DNA of 64,000 nucleotides from JBBQWR01 sp038210495 (lineage in GTDB: Bacteria > Planctomycetota > Planctomycetia > Pirellulales > DATAWG01). Where the stretch lies: contig JBBQWR010000009.1 of the NCBI GenBank assembly GCA_038210495.1, positions 1 to 64,000 on the forward strand, read 5' to 3'. Positions 9,201 to 17,753 of the stretch are shown here, piece by piece. Position numbers and translations under genes: made by a program. How positions within the stretch are numbered: position 1 is the first letter of the stretch; each line of letters begins with the position of its first letter. A model generated the notes under the pieces. The model did no database searches, had not been told where the DNA came from, and worked only from the letters and a program-made list of their open reading frames with translations.

Positions 9201-10442
9201 ATGCGTCGCGTTTTCGACCATCACGATCGCCTGATCGACCAGAATGCCGATCGAGATCGCGATCCCGGCCAGCGACATGATGTTCGAGGGCACGTTGAAC
9301 ACCCGCATCAAGATGAACGACACGAGCACCGACAGTGGCAGCGTGAGGCAAATCACCAAGGCGCTGCCCAAGTGCATCAAGATCAGCAGTACCGCCAGCG
9401 ACGCGATAATCATCTCGTGCGTCAACACTTCGGTAAGCGCATGGATGGCGCCGTGGATTAGCCGCGTGCGGTCGTAGAAAGGCACGATCCGCACTCCCTC
9501 GGGCAAGCCCGGCTGCAGCTCGACGATTTTTTGCTTGATCCGCTGCGTGACGTCGAGTGGGTTTTCACCTTGCCGCATCATCACGACGCCGCCGACCGCC
9601 TCGTTGCCGTTTTTTTCCAGGACGCTGCGGCGAAATTGCGTTCCCAAACTGACGGTGGCCAAATTGCCGATCGTAATCGGCGTGCCGGTCGCGGCGTCGG
9701 CTCGAATCACTATCTGCTCGATGTCGCGCTTCGACGTGATCCAGCCCACTCCGCGAACCAGATACTCGGCATTGCCTTGGTGGATGACCCGGCCGCCGAC
9801 CGAAGAGTTCGATCGGGCGACGGCGGAGTACATATCGCCGAGCGTGACCCCATAGGCCCGCAGCTTCAGCGGGTCGACATCGATCTGATACTCGATCGGG
9901 TATCCACCGACGGAGGCGACCTGCGCGACGCCGGGCACGGAGTTGAGTTGATAGCGAACGGTCCAATCTTGCACGGCCCTGAGCCGGCCGAGATCGAGCC
10001 CGCCCCCTTCGACCGTGTACCAGAAGATTTGGCCTAGCGCCGTGGCGTCAGGCGCGAGATACGGCGTGACGCCTTGGGGCAGAAACGTATTGCTCAGAGC
10101 CAATCGCTCGGCGACCCGCTGCCGCGCAAAGTAGAAATCGATGTTGTCCTCGAAGATGATGTTGATCATCGAAAAATTGAACTCGCTCGACGAACGAACC
10201 GACTTCACTCCGGCCAGCCCCTGCAAGTTGACCGACAGCGGATAGGTGACCTGATCCTCGATCTCGCGCGGACTGCGGCCCATCCAATCGGTGAACACGA
10301 TGACCTGATTCTCCGACAGATCGGGAATCGCATCGATGGGCGTATGGGCGACCGCATGAATGCCCCAGGCGACCATCGCCAGCGTGGCGGCGATCACGAT
10401 GAACCGATTGCGGATCGAGAACTCGATGATTTTTTCGATCAT
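6207..10442 (-). CDS. CusA/CzcA-type heavy-metal efflux RND pump, enlarged
   Basis: The product is 1411 aa, against about 1040 for typical CusA/CzcA. It is an inner-membrane proton-driven pump that exports metal ions through an adaptor. Family features seen: N-terminal RNRFIVIAATLAMVAWG helix, the PIDAIPDLSENQVIVFT and SPREIEDQVTYPL pore segments, TM4 GILVDQAIVMVEN with the proton-relay Asp (D403), the ETPTDPAPLEMVETIV segment, and the C-terminal FGMATETGIIMLVYL helix. Two departures stand out. An additional hydrophobic segment lies at about 531-597. About 255 mostly helical residues (about 685-943, DNA about 7614-8390) are inserted between NLRPQEHW and the IPGWSNIFTQPI segment. The adaptor gene lies 93 nt upstream. 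Metal specificity (Cu/Ag versus Zn/Co/Cd) cannot be fixed. Confidence 0.9.
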   Translation of the reverse strand: MIEKIIEFSIRNRFIVIAATLAMVAWGIHAVAHTPIDAIPDLSENQVIVFTDWMGRSPREIEDQVTYPLSVNLQGLAGVKSVRSSSEFNFSMINIIFEDNIDFYFARQRVAERLALSNTFLPQGVTPYLAPDATALGQIFWYTVEGGGLDLGRLRAVQDWTVRYQLNSVPGVAQVASVGGYPIEYQIDVDPLKLRAYGVTLGDMYSAVARSNSSVGGRVIHQGNAEYLVRGVGWITSKRDIEQIVIRADAATGTPITIGNLATVSLGTQFRRSVLEKNGNEAVGGVVMMRQGENPLDVTQRIKQKIVELQPGLPEGVRIVPFYDRTRLIHGAIHALTEVLTHEMIIASLAVLLILMHLGSALVICLTLPLSVLVSFILMRVFNVPSNIMSLAGIAISIGILVDQAIVMVENATHHLTEHFGDRRVTGDIRELVIPACRTVGRPIFFSVMIILISFIPVFALSGQEGKTFHPLAFTKSFAMLGVAVLSITLVPALIPTFIRGRLRREEESWLVRTLIDIYKPMLTWAMPHCNVVLWMFAVLLIMGAGLFPLNALTGFSWKFSFLAVFAVVTVLTVWFIKGARNQLLSFVSLVVLGLVASGFPRIGEQYMPTIDEGSILDMPVTIPRASVTEAADDLKTRDAMLRRFPEVEQVVGKAGRAETPTDPAPLEMVETIVNLRPQEHWPKRMLTYRDALAQTDVVLSALESRHIVKSAADSAVRQNKINDATMAALGRFDSRLRTMVLGKYDQFERELGLRLTRDFIVELTDILHAAGRFAKPLDQTQMVEITNKFSGKYGPILAVGPGQADINQLLKQVAESLDQKRLVDLRDPKLLELPRNGLQQALAGVGEQLGMTPATLFTSMLTFVQDRRASAWSEMVGKLNYEVFDQAVEAFDRFAVEELTSPRDDHGKITAAPESAISAADSESLRADLDKEFARRLLLWRKTKDEVVKEMDSAIQIPGWSNIFTQPIINRIEMLATGIRTEVGVKVFGADPDQIQKVSQEVAETLRTVPGSVAVVPDQILGKGYLEITIDREKAARYGINVGDVQDVIEVALGGKAITSTVQGRERHPIRIRYARDARAGIEQIKNLLISASSGGAAMGADPSSSMGVGAPAKSSGATSARPLQIPLSSVADVQITEGPSEIKSENGMLRSYVQARVNTPDLIGYVDQARLLVDQKVRLPQGMHLEWSGEFEHKARANRTMRIVLPLVMLLIFIILYLTYHDLMDAVLMMMAVPEALFGGVFFLWLMGHSYSVAVQVGFIACFGMATETGIIMLVYLREAIDRRGGLENIQSLEELKKAVVEGAVHRLRPKLLTEGVAIIALAPMLWASGVGHEVISAMAAPVLGGLLISDEVVDLFLPVRFYWVRRHRWLKMRGLTEESYAAASGTNIPGRLTNLKADHAIVAVGSID

Positions 10443-10476
10443 GGGGAGGGGCTAGGGGCGTGGGGCTAGGAAGCAC

Positions 10477-10515
10477 GGGTGGCCGGGGCTGGAGGCGCTT
10501 CGCCGAAGCCCCGGG
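10477..10515. repeat. partial copy of the ~100-bp GGTGGCCGG repeat
   Basis: GGGTGGCCGGGGCTGGAGGC followed by GCTTCGCCGAAGCCCC, in the gap between the pump and adaptor genes. It matches, in inverted orientation, the end of the elements at 28212, 40409 and 47120. Confidence 0.7.
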
Positions 10516-10535
10516 TTTTCGTTGGTCGCCGGCCG

Positions 10536-12680
10536 CTAATTTTTCCCGGCCCGCATTTTCAAAGCACGCTCGATCTCAGTCAGCTTGCCGATTGTTTTTT
10601 GCGGGTCCTTCGTGGCGTCTTCGCGGCAACCGTCGCAGCAGAGGAAGATACTTTTGCCCGGCGCAAGTTCCACTTTGACGGGAACACCCATTTCGCCGAG
10701 CGCCGCTTCCGTGATCGGACAATTTTGCTGAGCGAGCGCCGCTGCGCGGTCGGCCGGCGGCAGTTTTTCCAAGTTGGCAAGCGCTTTGGCGGTCGGTTTT
10801 TCCAGCGTTATCGCCGGGCTCTTATCGGGATCGATGGGGCTGGGCGGCTTGTCGTCGACCGGCTCGGCGACAGGCGCGAGCCGGCGGCTGGGCGCGAGCG
10901 TCGATGAAGGAGCGGTCGATGAAGACCCACCGCTGGCGCCGACATACGCGCCGGCGGCCGGGTTGAGCCGCGTCTCGGCATCCACGAGAAATGCGCCGGC
11001 CGCCGCCACGCGGTCGCCGGCTCGCAGCCCTTTGACCACCGGAAAATAGCCTTTCGACTCCGGACCCAATTGGACTTCGATCCCGTCGAATGTTCCCGGC
11101 TCGCGCTCGATGTATACGACCTTCTTCGAGCCGGTGTCGATGACGGCTTGTTCGGGCACGGTGAGGACCATCCCTTGCGGCGGCGCCGCGAGGCTGGCCA
11201 TGTAATCGTTCTTCGCCGTTTCGAATTTCTCGACACACAATTTACAGCACAGGAAAACGGTCTTGTCGCCGACTTGCTCTTTGATCGGCGCCCCCATGCT
11301 GCCGAGCTTGTTCCCAGTGACCGGACACGTCGCTTGAAAGGCGATCAGCGATTTGTCGTCTGTTCCCGCCGGCCCGCGCTCCGCCGCGGCCAATACGGTT
11401 TTGAATGGCTCCATTTCGTGAAACGGAACCTTGATCTTCACGGTGGCGTACATGCCCGGTCGCAACGCATGATCGGGATTGGGCAGATCGATGCGAATCC
11501 GGTTGGTGCGCGTCGTCGCCTCGACATGCGGATGCACCAGCAAGATCACGCCGTGAAGCGTTTGATTGGGCAGTCCTTCGAGCTTCACGTCGACTTCTTG
11601 GCCGGCGCGCAAGAGCGGAATGTCGGAATCGAACACTTCGGCCTCGATCCAGGCGTGCGAAAGATCGGCCACGTCGAATAGCGTCGCGCCGGCGTCGACC
11701 TTGGCGCCCTGCACGATGCCTTTGGAAATGACATGGCCGCTGAACGGAGAGCGAATCACCAGTCCCGAGGGCGCGCGCCGCGTCGAGCGGATCTCTTCGA
11801 TTTCCTCGGCGGACGTCCCTAGACTCTTAAGCTCCTGCTCGGCACGATCCGCTCCGGCCGGGTCTTTGCGATTGAGGGCCGCGAGCAATTGCCGGGACGC
11901 GACAATTTCGGCGATCTCGTTGTCGCCGATGCCCAGCAGCTTGAGCCGCTGCTTGCCGCTCTCGACCAGATCGGCGCCACCGCGGTTGAGCGAGAGAGCC
12001 AAATCCGCCGCCGTGCTGGCCAAATCGGGGCTATAGAGCAAGGCCAAAGGTTGGCTCTGACTCACCTTCGCGAACGTTTTGTCGACATACAACTTTTCGA
12101 TAAACCCCGAGACGCGGCTAACGATCTGCGACTGTCGCGACTGATCGTAATCGACGAAACCGACCGTCGTGATTTCTTTCACCAGGGGGCGATATTCCAC
12201 TTCGGCCGTCTTGAGCCCGGCCATCTGGATTCGCTCGGGGGAAAGCTGCACGCGGGCCGTGACGCCGTCGGGCAAATGAGCCGCTTCGCCTTTGTGATGC
12301 AGCGAAAGGGGCATCCCGCAAATCGGGCACTTGGGAACCGAACCATCCGGCTCGAGCGAGTCGCGCACGACCGACGGGTGCATCGGGCAGAAATATTCCT
12401 TGTCCGATACTTTTCGCGCCTCGGAGACAGCAGGACGGGTCCATTTGTCCCAAAAGTTCTTGACGGTATCCCAGTTGCCGATCAAGACAAACGTCAGGAC
12501 CAACACGAGGATGAACCGCAAGCGAATTTCAATCACTTTGAACAGAAACCGAATTCGCTTCCAGCCGGTAATCGGCGGCGCGGCCAACGCCTGGGACGCC
12601 GCGCCTTCGGAGATGTCTTCCGCAGCGACGATCTCCGTAGGCTTTATGGCATCGCTTGAGCGAGGATTAGGAAGAGTCAT
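10536..12680 (-). CDS. CusB-type RND adaptor with HMBD and two YHS-like cysteine modules
   Basis: The product is 714 aa. It is the periplasmic adaptor of the metal pump. Order of parts: cytoplasmic tail, one TM helix (about 52-68), a heavy-metal-binding domain (YFCPMHP at 96-102, CPICGMPL at 118-125), then the membrane-fusion-protein barrel and hairpin (QIVSRVSGFIEKLYV, LVIRSPFSGHV, RPGMYATVKIKVP). A YHS-like module is inserted at about 452-492 (CPVTGNKLG ... FLCCKLC). The barrel then resumes (VPEQAVIDTGSKKVVY ... GLRAGDRV). A Pro/Ser linker follows, and a second YHS-like module ends the protein (CPITEAALG at 654, FLCCDGC at 679). Typical adaptors are about 400-500 aa. The extra cysteine modules match the small protein at 12983-13297, which suggests metal hand-over inside the periplasm. 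Confidence 0.9.
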   Translation of the reverse strand: MTLPNPRSSDAIKPTEIVAAEDISEGAASQALAAPPITGWKRIRFLFKVIEIRLRFILVLVLTFVLIGNWDTVKNFWDKWTRPAVSEARKVSDKEYFCPMHPSVVRDSLEPDGSVPKCPICGMPLSLHHKGEAAHLPDGVTARVQLSPERIQMAGLKTAEVEYRPLVKEITTVGFVDYDQSRQSQIVSRVSGFIEKLYVDKTFAKVSQSQPLALLYSPDLASTAADLALSLNRGGADLVESGKQRLKLLGIGDNEIAEIVASRQLLAALNRKDPAGADRAEQELKSLGTSAEEIEEIRSTRRAPSGLVIRSPFSGHVISKGIVQGAKVDAGATLFDVADLSHAWIEAEVFDSDIPLLRAGQEVDVKLEGLPNQTLHGVILLVHPHVEATTRTNRIRIDLPNPDHALRPGMYATVKIKVPFHEMEPFKTVLAAAERGPAGTDDKSLIAFQATCPVTGNKLGSMGAPIKEQVGDKTVFLCCKLCVEKFETAKNDYMASLAAPPQGMVLTVPEQAVIDTGSKKVVYIEREPGTFDGIEVQLGPESKGYFPVVKGLRAGDRVAAAGAFLVDAETRLNPAAGAYVGASGGSSSTAPSSTLAPSRRLAPVAEPVDDKPPSPIDPDKSPAITLEKPTAKALANLEKLPPADRAAALAQQNCPITEAALGEMGVPVKVELAPGKSIFLCCDGCREDATKDPQKTIGKLTEIERALKMRAGKN

Positions 12681-12982
12681 GTTCGAACCCGATACGATGA
12701 GGCGTGAACGAGGGGTGAAGCGGCATTGCGAACCAAATGCTACGAGTGCCGGTCTGGTAGAGGAACGTCAATTAGAACTGCTCACAAAACCGCCGGGGAC
12801 TGTCCCCTTCTCCGAGGCGGCTTTGTAAGGCCTTCTTAGCAATTTCAGACGTGCTACATTCACCCTGAAATGCCCGTTGTCCACCAACTCGACTGGTGAC
12901 CGTGCCGACGGATGGGCGGCCGCCATGTCCCGTTGCGAACACGGCGGCTCCCATCCGATCGACGGTCTCTCGGCAAATTCAA
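12681..12982. other. intergenic gap inside the metal-efflux cluster
   Basis: These 302 bases lie between the adaptor gene and the small YHS-like gene. A short palindrome GGGGACTGTCCCC is present near 12796. I found no gene and no convincing promoter. Confidence 0.5.
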
Positions 12983-13297
12983 CTACTTTTGCGTTCCCTT
13001 CTCGTCTTGAACCTTTTTCAGATAGAATTCGGGATTCGCCTTGACCTTGCTGACACATCCTTTGCAACAGACGAAAATCGTCTGGCCGCCGCCGACATCG
13101 ACGGCGATCGGCTTGCCCATGTCGCCCAGCGTTTTGCCGGTGACGGGGCAGGTCTTCTGGCCGCCGAACGCATCGGCCGGCGCGGATGCGACGGACGGAG
13201 CAGTTCCTCTCGAATCGGCGGCTTTCGCCACCAGCGGAATCGCCAAAGCGATAGCCAGAAAACCAACAATCCATTTGGGTAACGTCTTTCCAGTCAT
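12983..13297 (-). CDS. small secreted YHS-like metal-binding protein
   Basis: The product is 104 aa. An N-terminal signal peptide (IVGFLAIALAIPLVAKAAD) is followed by one YHS-like cysteine module: CPVTGKTLGDMGKPI, then FVCCKGC, ending KANPEFYLKK. The Cys positions are 50, 77, 78 and 81. YHS/TRASH-type modules bind soft metals such as copper, so a periplasmic carrier feeding the adaptor and pump is the natural inference. The ATG at 13297 is preferred over an upstream TTG because of family-like N-terminal length. It is transcribed in the same direction as the adaptor and pump genes. Confidence 0.8.
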   Translation of the reverse strand: MTGKTLPKWIVGFLAIALAIPLVAKAADSRGTAPSVASAPADAFGGQKTCPVTGKTLGDMGKPIAVDVGGGQTIFVCCKGCVSKVKANPEFYLKKVQDEKGTQK

Positions 13298-13502
13298 TGC
13301 ACTTACCAACCCTTTCGTAAGATCAAGTATCGCAATCCGGCGACGCGCCGGATCGGGATACTGACGGAATGAAACAAGCCAACTGTCCGCCTACCGCGGC
13401 TTCACAACAATGAGACAGCGTAGGCAGCCGCCAATTCGTTACAGAGGAAACGAAGTGGATGCCGTCGCCGATACGGCGCAAGAAGAGCGCCGCGAGAGAT
13501 AT

Positions 13503-13994
13503 TTAGATGACCAATCGACGCAGCGTCACAACCAAATCGACCGGCGGACCCGTGTCAAAGTAGATCGCGCGATCCGAATTCCGTTGGAGCGACTCGACCG
13601 GCGCGGGCAGTGGATGAAAATCCGTTACCGGCGAGATGTCGTCATCGGTGAACGTCGGAAGTTGAATGCTCGCGACCGACGAAATCGTCAACCGACAGCC
13701 ATGAACGGGTGGACTGGTAAATCCGCTGCCGGGCAGATTCCGGCGACTGTGTTGCTTGAGAACGGCGTGCGCCGCGTGACAGCCGCAACCGCCTACCTCT
13801 GGTTCCAACGGGGCCGCGAACGAGCAATTTGGAGCATCGCGGGAAGCAATACCGCATCCGTCGGCGCAGTGGCATTTTACGCAGGCACAGGTCGCCATCG
13901 GCGCGCCGGCCCAGGCGGCTAGAGGAACCATTGCCCAGACGACGACGGCAATGGCCCGCCGGTGAATTAATCGGATTAGCGATCGACGAAACAT
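13503..13994 (-). CDS. cysteine-rich secreted protein of unknown function
   Basis: The product is 163 aa and not a recognised family. It has a signal peptide (AIAVVVWAMVPLAAWAGA) and then nine Cys, five of them clustered at 36-47 in CACVKCHCADGCG. A GCGCH pair follows at 70-73, with several His. The C-terminal half has no Cys after position 100 and is Pro/Ser-rich. Position at the head of the metal-efflux cluster, same strand, and the cysteine density suggest a periplasmic metal-binding or sensing role, but this is inference. The frame could in principle be spurious; the signal peptide argues against it. Confidence 0.6.
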   Translation of the reverse strand: MFRRSLIRLIHRRAIAVVVWAMVPLAAWAGAPMATCACVKCHCADGCGIASRDAPNCSFAAPLEPEVGGCGCHAAHAVLKQHSRRNLPGSGFTSPPVHGCRLTISSVASIQLPTFTDDDISPVTDFHPLPAPVESLQRNSDRAIYFDTGPPVDLVVTLRRLVI

Positions 13995-14132
13995 ACTGAC
14001 TCGACAGGCACGGCGTTACCCACGAGCGCTCGTGGGGGTACAGCCTATTTTAGCTCGGCTCACCACTTGGGCAAGACAATTATCTAACCCCTTCTCTCCG
14101 CTCGTCTCGCTTGAACTCGCGCGCCGAGCCTT

Positions 14133-14399
14133 CTAACCCGGCCGCTTTGCTGCGACTTTCTTGGGGCTTGCCGACTTGACGAACCTTATTTCGACGCGAT
14201 TTCCGAGCGCCGCGGCAATCCTTTCGAGCATCTTCAACGAATGGCTGTCGTAATCGGCGTCTTCCAAACGGGCGATCACGGATTGGTGCGTTCCGATCCT
14301 ATCGGCCAACGGTTTTTGAGTCAGCCCCGCGCTTTCCCGCATCGCGAAGATTTCCGCGGCGACATGGGCGTTGAACCGCTCGCGATTCACCGCCGACAT
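14133..14399 (-). CDS. XRE-family helix-turn-helix protein
   Basis: The product is 88 aa. A Cro/C1-type HTH is clear: AEIFAMRESAGLTQKPLADR, then IGTHQSVIARLEDADYDSH and SLKMLERIAAALG. Size and architecture match HigA/antitoxin-like regulators, and the C-terminus is Lys/Ala-rich. No HigB/RelE-type toxin frame is recognisable on either side, so it looks solo. It lies 138 nt upstream of, and on the same strand as, the cysteine-rich gene of the metal cluster. Control of that cluster is possible but unproven. Confidence 0.8.
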   Translation of the reverse strand: MSAVNRERFNAHVAAEIFAMRESAGLTQKPLADRIGTHQSVIARLEDADYDSHSLKMLERIAAALGNRVEIRFVKSASPKKVAAKRPG

Positions 14400-14626
14400 G
14401 CTTCTTTTGCGCGCTCATTCCTTGACGCTTTTCCTCGACGTTGATAGACTGCCCGGCTTATTTGATTGATATTTTTCGCGTATCCTAGTTCTAGCGAGGC
14501 GATCGAAAGCGTCGAGAATGGGTCGCCCGGGTGGGCGGCGTTCTCGCTGATGTTTGAGGCTCGCCCGCCGCGGGGCCGGCCGCTTTCGATCCGGCGCCTT
14601 GCTCGGTTTTTCAGGAGTTTTTCCAC

Positions 14627-17326
14627 ATGGCCACCGTCACGAAGCGCAAGAGTAGCTCGTCCGCCAATTCGTCCAGCAAGAGCGGTAAGGCCGCCGCCGA
14701 TCGCATGATCTACTACTTCGGCGCGACGCGGACCGACGGTCGCGGCGACCAGAAACCGCTGCTGGGAGGCAAGGGCGCCAACTTGGCCGAGATGACGAGC
14801 ATCGGTCTGCCCGTGCCGCCAGGCTTTACGATCACCACGGCCTGCTGCGACCTGTATTACAAGAGCAAGCAGCAACTGCCCGCCGGCCTGATGGACGAAG
14901 TCCGCAAGAACGTCGCCCTACTGGAAAAAGAGCTAGGCAAGAAATTCGGCGACAGCGACGACCCGTTGCTCGTTTCGGTTCGCTCCGGCGCCGCCGCTTC
15001 GATGCCCGGGATGATGAACACGATCTTGAACCTGGGCCTGAACGACGAGTCGGTCGCGGGCTTGGCGAAGGCGACCGGCAACTTGCGTTTCGCCTACGAC
15101 TCCTATCGCCGGCTCATCAACATGTTTGGAGACGTGGTCGTCGGGGTGGATCACGAGCACTTCGAAGAGGCCTTCGACAAAATCAAAGCCAAGTACAAGG
15201 CCAAGGAAGACACCGATGTGCCGATGGAAGGCATGGTCGAGTTGTGCGAAGCCTACAAGACCGTGTATCAGCACCATCATGGCAAGCCATTTCCGCAGGA
15301 GCCGCTCGCACAGCTCGAGTTGTCGATCGAAGCGGTGTTCAAGAGCTGGATGCAGCCCCGGGCGGTCAAGTATCGCCAGGTCGAAAACATCAGCGGCCTC
15401 TTGGGAACGGCCGTTAATATCCAGTCGATGGTCTTCGGCAACATGGGAGACGACTCGGGCACGGGCGTGGCCTTCACGCGCAACCCGTCGACCGGCGAAA
15501 ACAAGTTCTACGGCGAATTTTTGATCAATGCCCAGGGCGAAGACGTGGTGGCCGGCATCCGCACTCCGCTACCCGTCGATCAGATGCCCAAGTGGAACAA
15601 GCGGGTCTATCAGCAGCTTTTGGAGATTAAAAAGCTGCTGGAAAACCATTACCGCGACGTGCAGGATATCGAGTTCACGATCGAGCGCAACAAGCTATAC
15701 ATGCTGCAAACGCGAACCGGCAAACGGACCGGCGCGGCGGCGGTGAAGATCGCTTGCGACATGGTCAAGGAAAAGCTGATTGAGGAATTGACCGCGGTCA
15801 AACGGATTCCGGCCGGCGATCTTACTCAATTGCTGCTGCCCAGCTTCGACCCGGCCAAGAAGAAGACGGCCGTCGTGCTGACGACCGGTCTGCCGGCCTC
15901 GCCCGGCGCGGCGATCGGCGCCCTAGCGTTTACCGCGAAGGAAGCCGTCGAACGCACGCTGGCCGGCGAAACGGTGCTGCTCGTGCGCAAGGAAACCAAT
16001 CCCGAGGATATCGAAGGGATGCACTTGGCGGCCGGCATTCTCACCAGCACCGGCGGCATGACGAGCCATGCGGCCGTCGTGGCTCGGGGCTGGGGTCGGT
16101 GTTGCGTGGCCGGCGCCGGCGCGATTCATATCGACGAGAAGGCGCGGAAAATCAGCGTCGGCGGCAAGACGTTCACGCACAAAGACGTGCTTTCGATCGA
16201 CGGCTCGACCGGCGAGGTCATGGTCGGCGAAGTCGCTCGGCAGGAGCCCAAGCTCTCCAGTGATTTTACCACGGTCATGAAATGGGCCGACAAGTACCGC
16301 ACGCTCAAGATTCGCACCAACGCCGACACGCCGGCCGACGCTCAGCGGGCTCGCGACTTCGGGGCCGAGGGGATCGGCCTGTGCCGCACCGAGCATATGT
16401 TCTTCGAGGGAGAGCGGATTCAGGCCATGCGGGAGATGATTCTAGCCGAGGAGAAACCGGCCCGGGTGGCCGCCTTGGCCAAACTACTGCCGTACCAGCG
16501 GGACGACTTCGAGGGCATTTTCAAGGCCATGAAGGGGCTGCCCGTCACGATCCGGCTACTCGACCCGCCGCTGCATGAATTTTTGCCCCAGGAAGACAAG
16601 AGCCAGAAAGAAATGGCTCAGCGGCTGGGCATTCCGCCGGCCAAAGTGAAGCAACGCGTCTCGCAACTGCACGAGATGAACCCCATGCTCGGCCATCGCG
16701 GCTGCCGCTTGGCGGTCACGTTTCCCGAGATCTTGGAAATGCAGGTCACGGCGATCGTCGAGGCGGCGATCAATTGCCGAAACCGCAAGATCGACGCCCA
16801 GCCCGAGATCATGATTCCGCTAGTCGTCGCGGCCAAGGAACTGGCCCTGCTGCGGGAGTTAACGCTGGCCACGATCGAAAAGGTCAAAGAGGCCAAAAAG
16901 TTCAAGGGGGAGCTGGACATCCCGGTCGGCACGATGATCGAAATCCCTCGCGCTGCCCTGACCGCCGACGCCGTGGCCGAGCACGCCGAGTTCTTCAGCT
17001 TCGGGACGAACGACCTGACGCAGATGACATTCGGGTTCAGCCGGGACGACATCAATTCGTTTTTGCCCGACTATCTCCGGGCAGAGCTCTTGGCCCGGGA
17101 TCCGTTCCAAACGTTGGATGTCACCGGCGTGGGCCAATTGGTCGAAATGGCGGTCACCAAGGGGCGCTCGACGAAGAAGCACCTGAAGTGTGGGATTTGC
17201 GGCGAGCATGGCGGCGATCCGACATCGATCGCGTTCTGTCACAAGGTTGGACTGGATTACGTGAGCTGCTCGCCCTTCCGCGTGCCGATCGCTCGACTGG
17301 CGGCGGCCCAAGCGGCCGTGCGTTGA
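14627..17326 (+). CDS. ppdK: pyruvate, phosphate dikinase
   Basis: The product is 899 aa, the normal family length. It interconverts pyruvate, ATP and Pi with PEP, AMP and PPi. The N-terminal ATP-grasp part starts LLGGKGANLAEMTSIGLPVP after a Ser/Lys-rich leader. The swivelling phosphohistidine domain has GGMTSHAAVVARGWG with catalytic His481. The C-terminal TIM barrel carries GLCRTEHMFF and ends with KCGICGEHGGDP, including the catalytic Cys. A CAGGAG ribosome binding site lies 9 nt before the ATG. With pyruvate kinase at 26699, the cell has both routes at the PEP/pyruvate node. Confidence 0.97.
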   Translation: MATVTKRKSSSSANSSSKSGKAAADRMIYYFGATRTDGRGDQKPLLGGKGANLAEMTSIGLPVPPGFTITTACCDLYYKSKQQLPAGLMDEVRKNVALLEKELGKKFGDSDDPLLVSVRSGAAASMPGMMNTILNLGLNDESVAGLAKATGNLRFAYDSYRRLINMFGDVVVGVDHEHFEEAFDKIKAKYKAKEDTDVPMEGMVELCEAYKTVYQHHHGKPFPQEPLAQLELSIEAVFKSWMQPRAVKYRQVENISGLLGTAVNIQSMVFGNMGDDSGTGVAFTRNPSTGENKFYGEFLINAQGEDVVAGIRTPLPVDQMPKWNKRVYQQLLEIKKLLENHYRDVQDIEFTIERNKLYMLQTRTGKRTGAAAVKIACDMVKEKLIEELTAVKRIPAGDLTQLLLPSFDPAKKKTAVVLTTGLPASPGAAIGALAFTAKEAVERTLAGETVLLVRKETNPEDIEGMHLAAGILTSTGGMTSHAAVVARGWGRCCVAGAGAIHIDEKARKISVGGKTFTHKDVLSIDGSTGEVMVGEVARQEPKLSSDFTTVMKWADKYRTLKIRTNADTPADAQRARDFGAEGIGLCRTEHMFFEGERIQAMREMILAEEKPARVAALAKLLPYQRDDFEGIFKAMKGLPVTIRLLDPPLHEFLPQEDKSQKEMAQRLGIPPAKVKQRVSQLHEMNPMLGHRGCRLAVTFPEILEMQVTAIVEAAINCRNRKIDAQPEIMIPLVVAAKELALLRELTLATIEKVKEAKKFKGELDIPVGTMIEIPRAALTADAVAEHAEFFSFGTNDLTQMTFGFSRDDINSFLPDYLRAELLARDPFQTLDVTGVGQLVEMAVTKGRSTKKHLKCGICGEHGGDPTSIAFCHKVGLDYVSCSPFRVPIARLAAAQAAVR

Positions 17327-17753
17327 GGGGGCGAAATCGGCAACTCGGCAATTTTGTACATCCGGAACCGTCGCTGGCTTGCTAGAGCGGTTGGCGTGGG
17401 CCGCGACGCACGCTGGCGGGAAATGTGAGTTTAACAAACTGTTTCGCGCCAATTTTCCGCATGACAAGGATTCACCGGCGCCGATTAAGAGGATTGTGCC
17501 GTTCGGCCATTGTCGCATCGCCGGCAAAAACTGCTCCTCCGCGACGGGTAATTACCACCGCGCAACTGCGCATTTACCGAAATTACCCTTGATTGTTTCG
17601 CTTGGGCCGTGTGAAATAGTGACCTTGCCGTCGATTTCCTACCTTCCTGGTCGCATTGGCGAAGTCCGATGCGTTGTCAGCGGTCGTTAGCGTTCAGCGG
17701 CAATCCCGCCGGTTCGTTTCCCGCCTCGAAAATTCAAGCAGGTATATCCGATC
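17327..17753. other. intergenic region upstream of speD
   Basis: These 427 bases hold no recognisable gene or repeat. A weak promoter-like pair TTGATT, 17 nt, TGAAAT lies near 17590-17620 and could serve speD. Confidence in that is low. Confidence 0.35.

Noticed and set aside
8358..9461. Plus-strand open frame of about 367 codons opposite the RND pump gene
   Set aside because: Rich in Arg, Gln, Asp and His with no hydrophobic core; antisense shadow of the pump's transmembrane region.
14400..14626. HigB/RelE-type toxin gene upstream of the XRE gene
   Set aside because: Frames in this gap give no toxin-like sequence on either strand.
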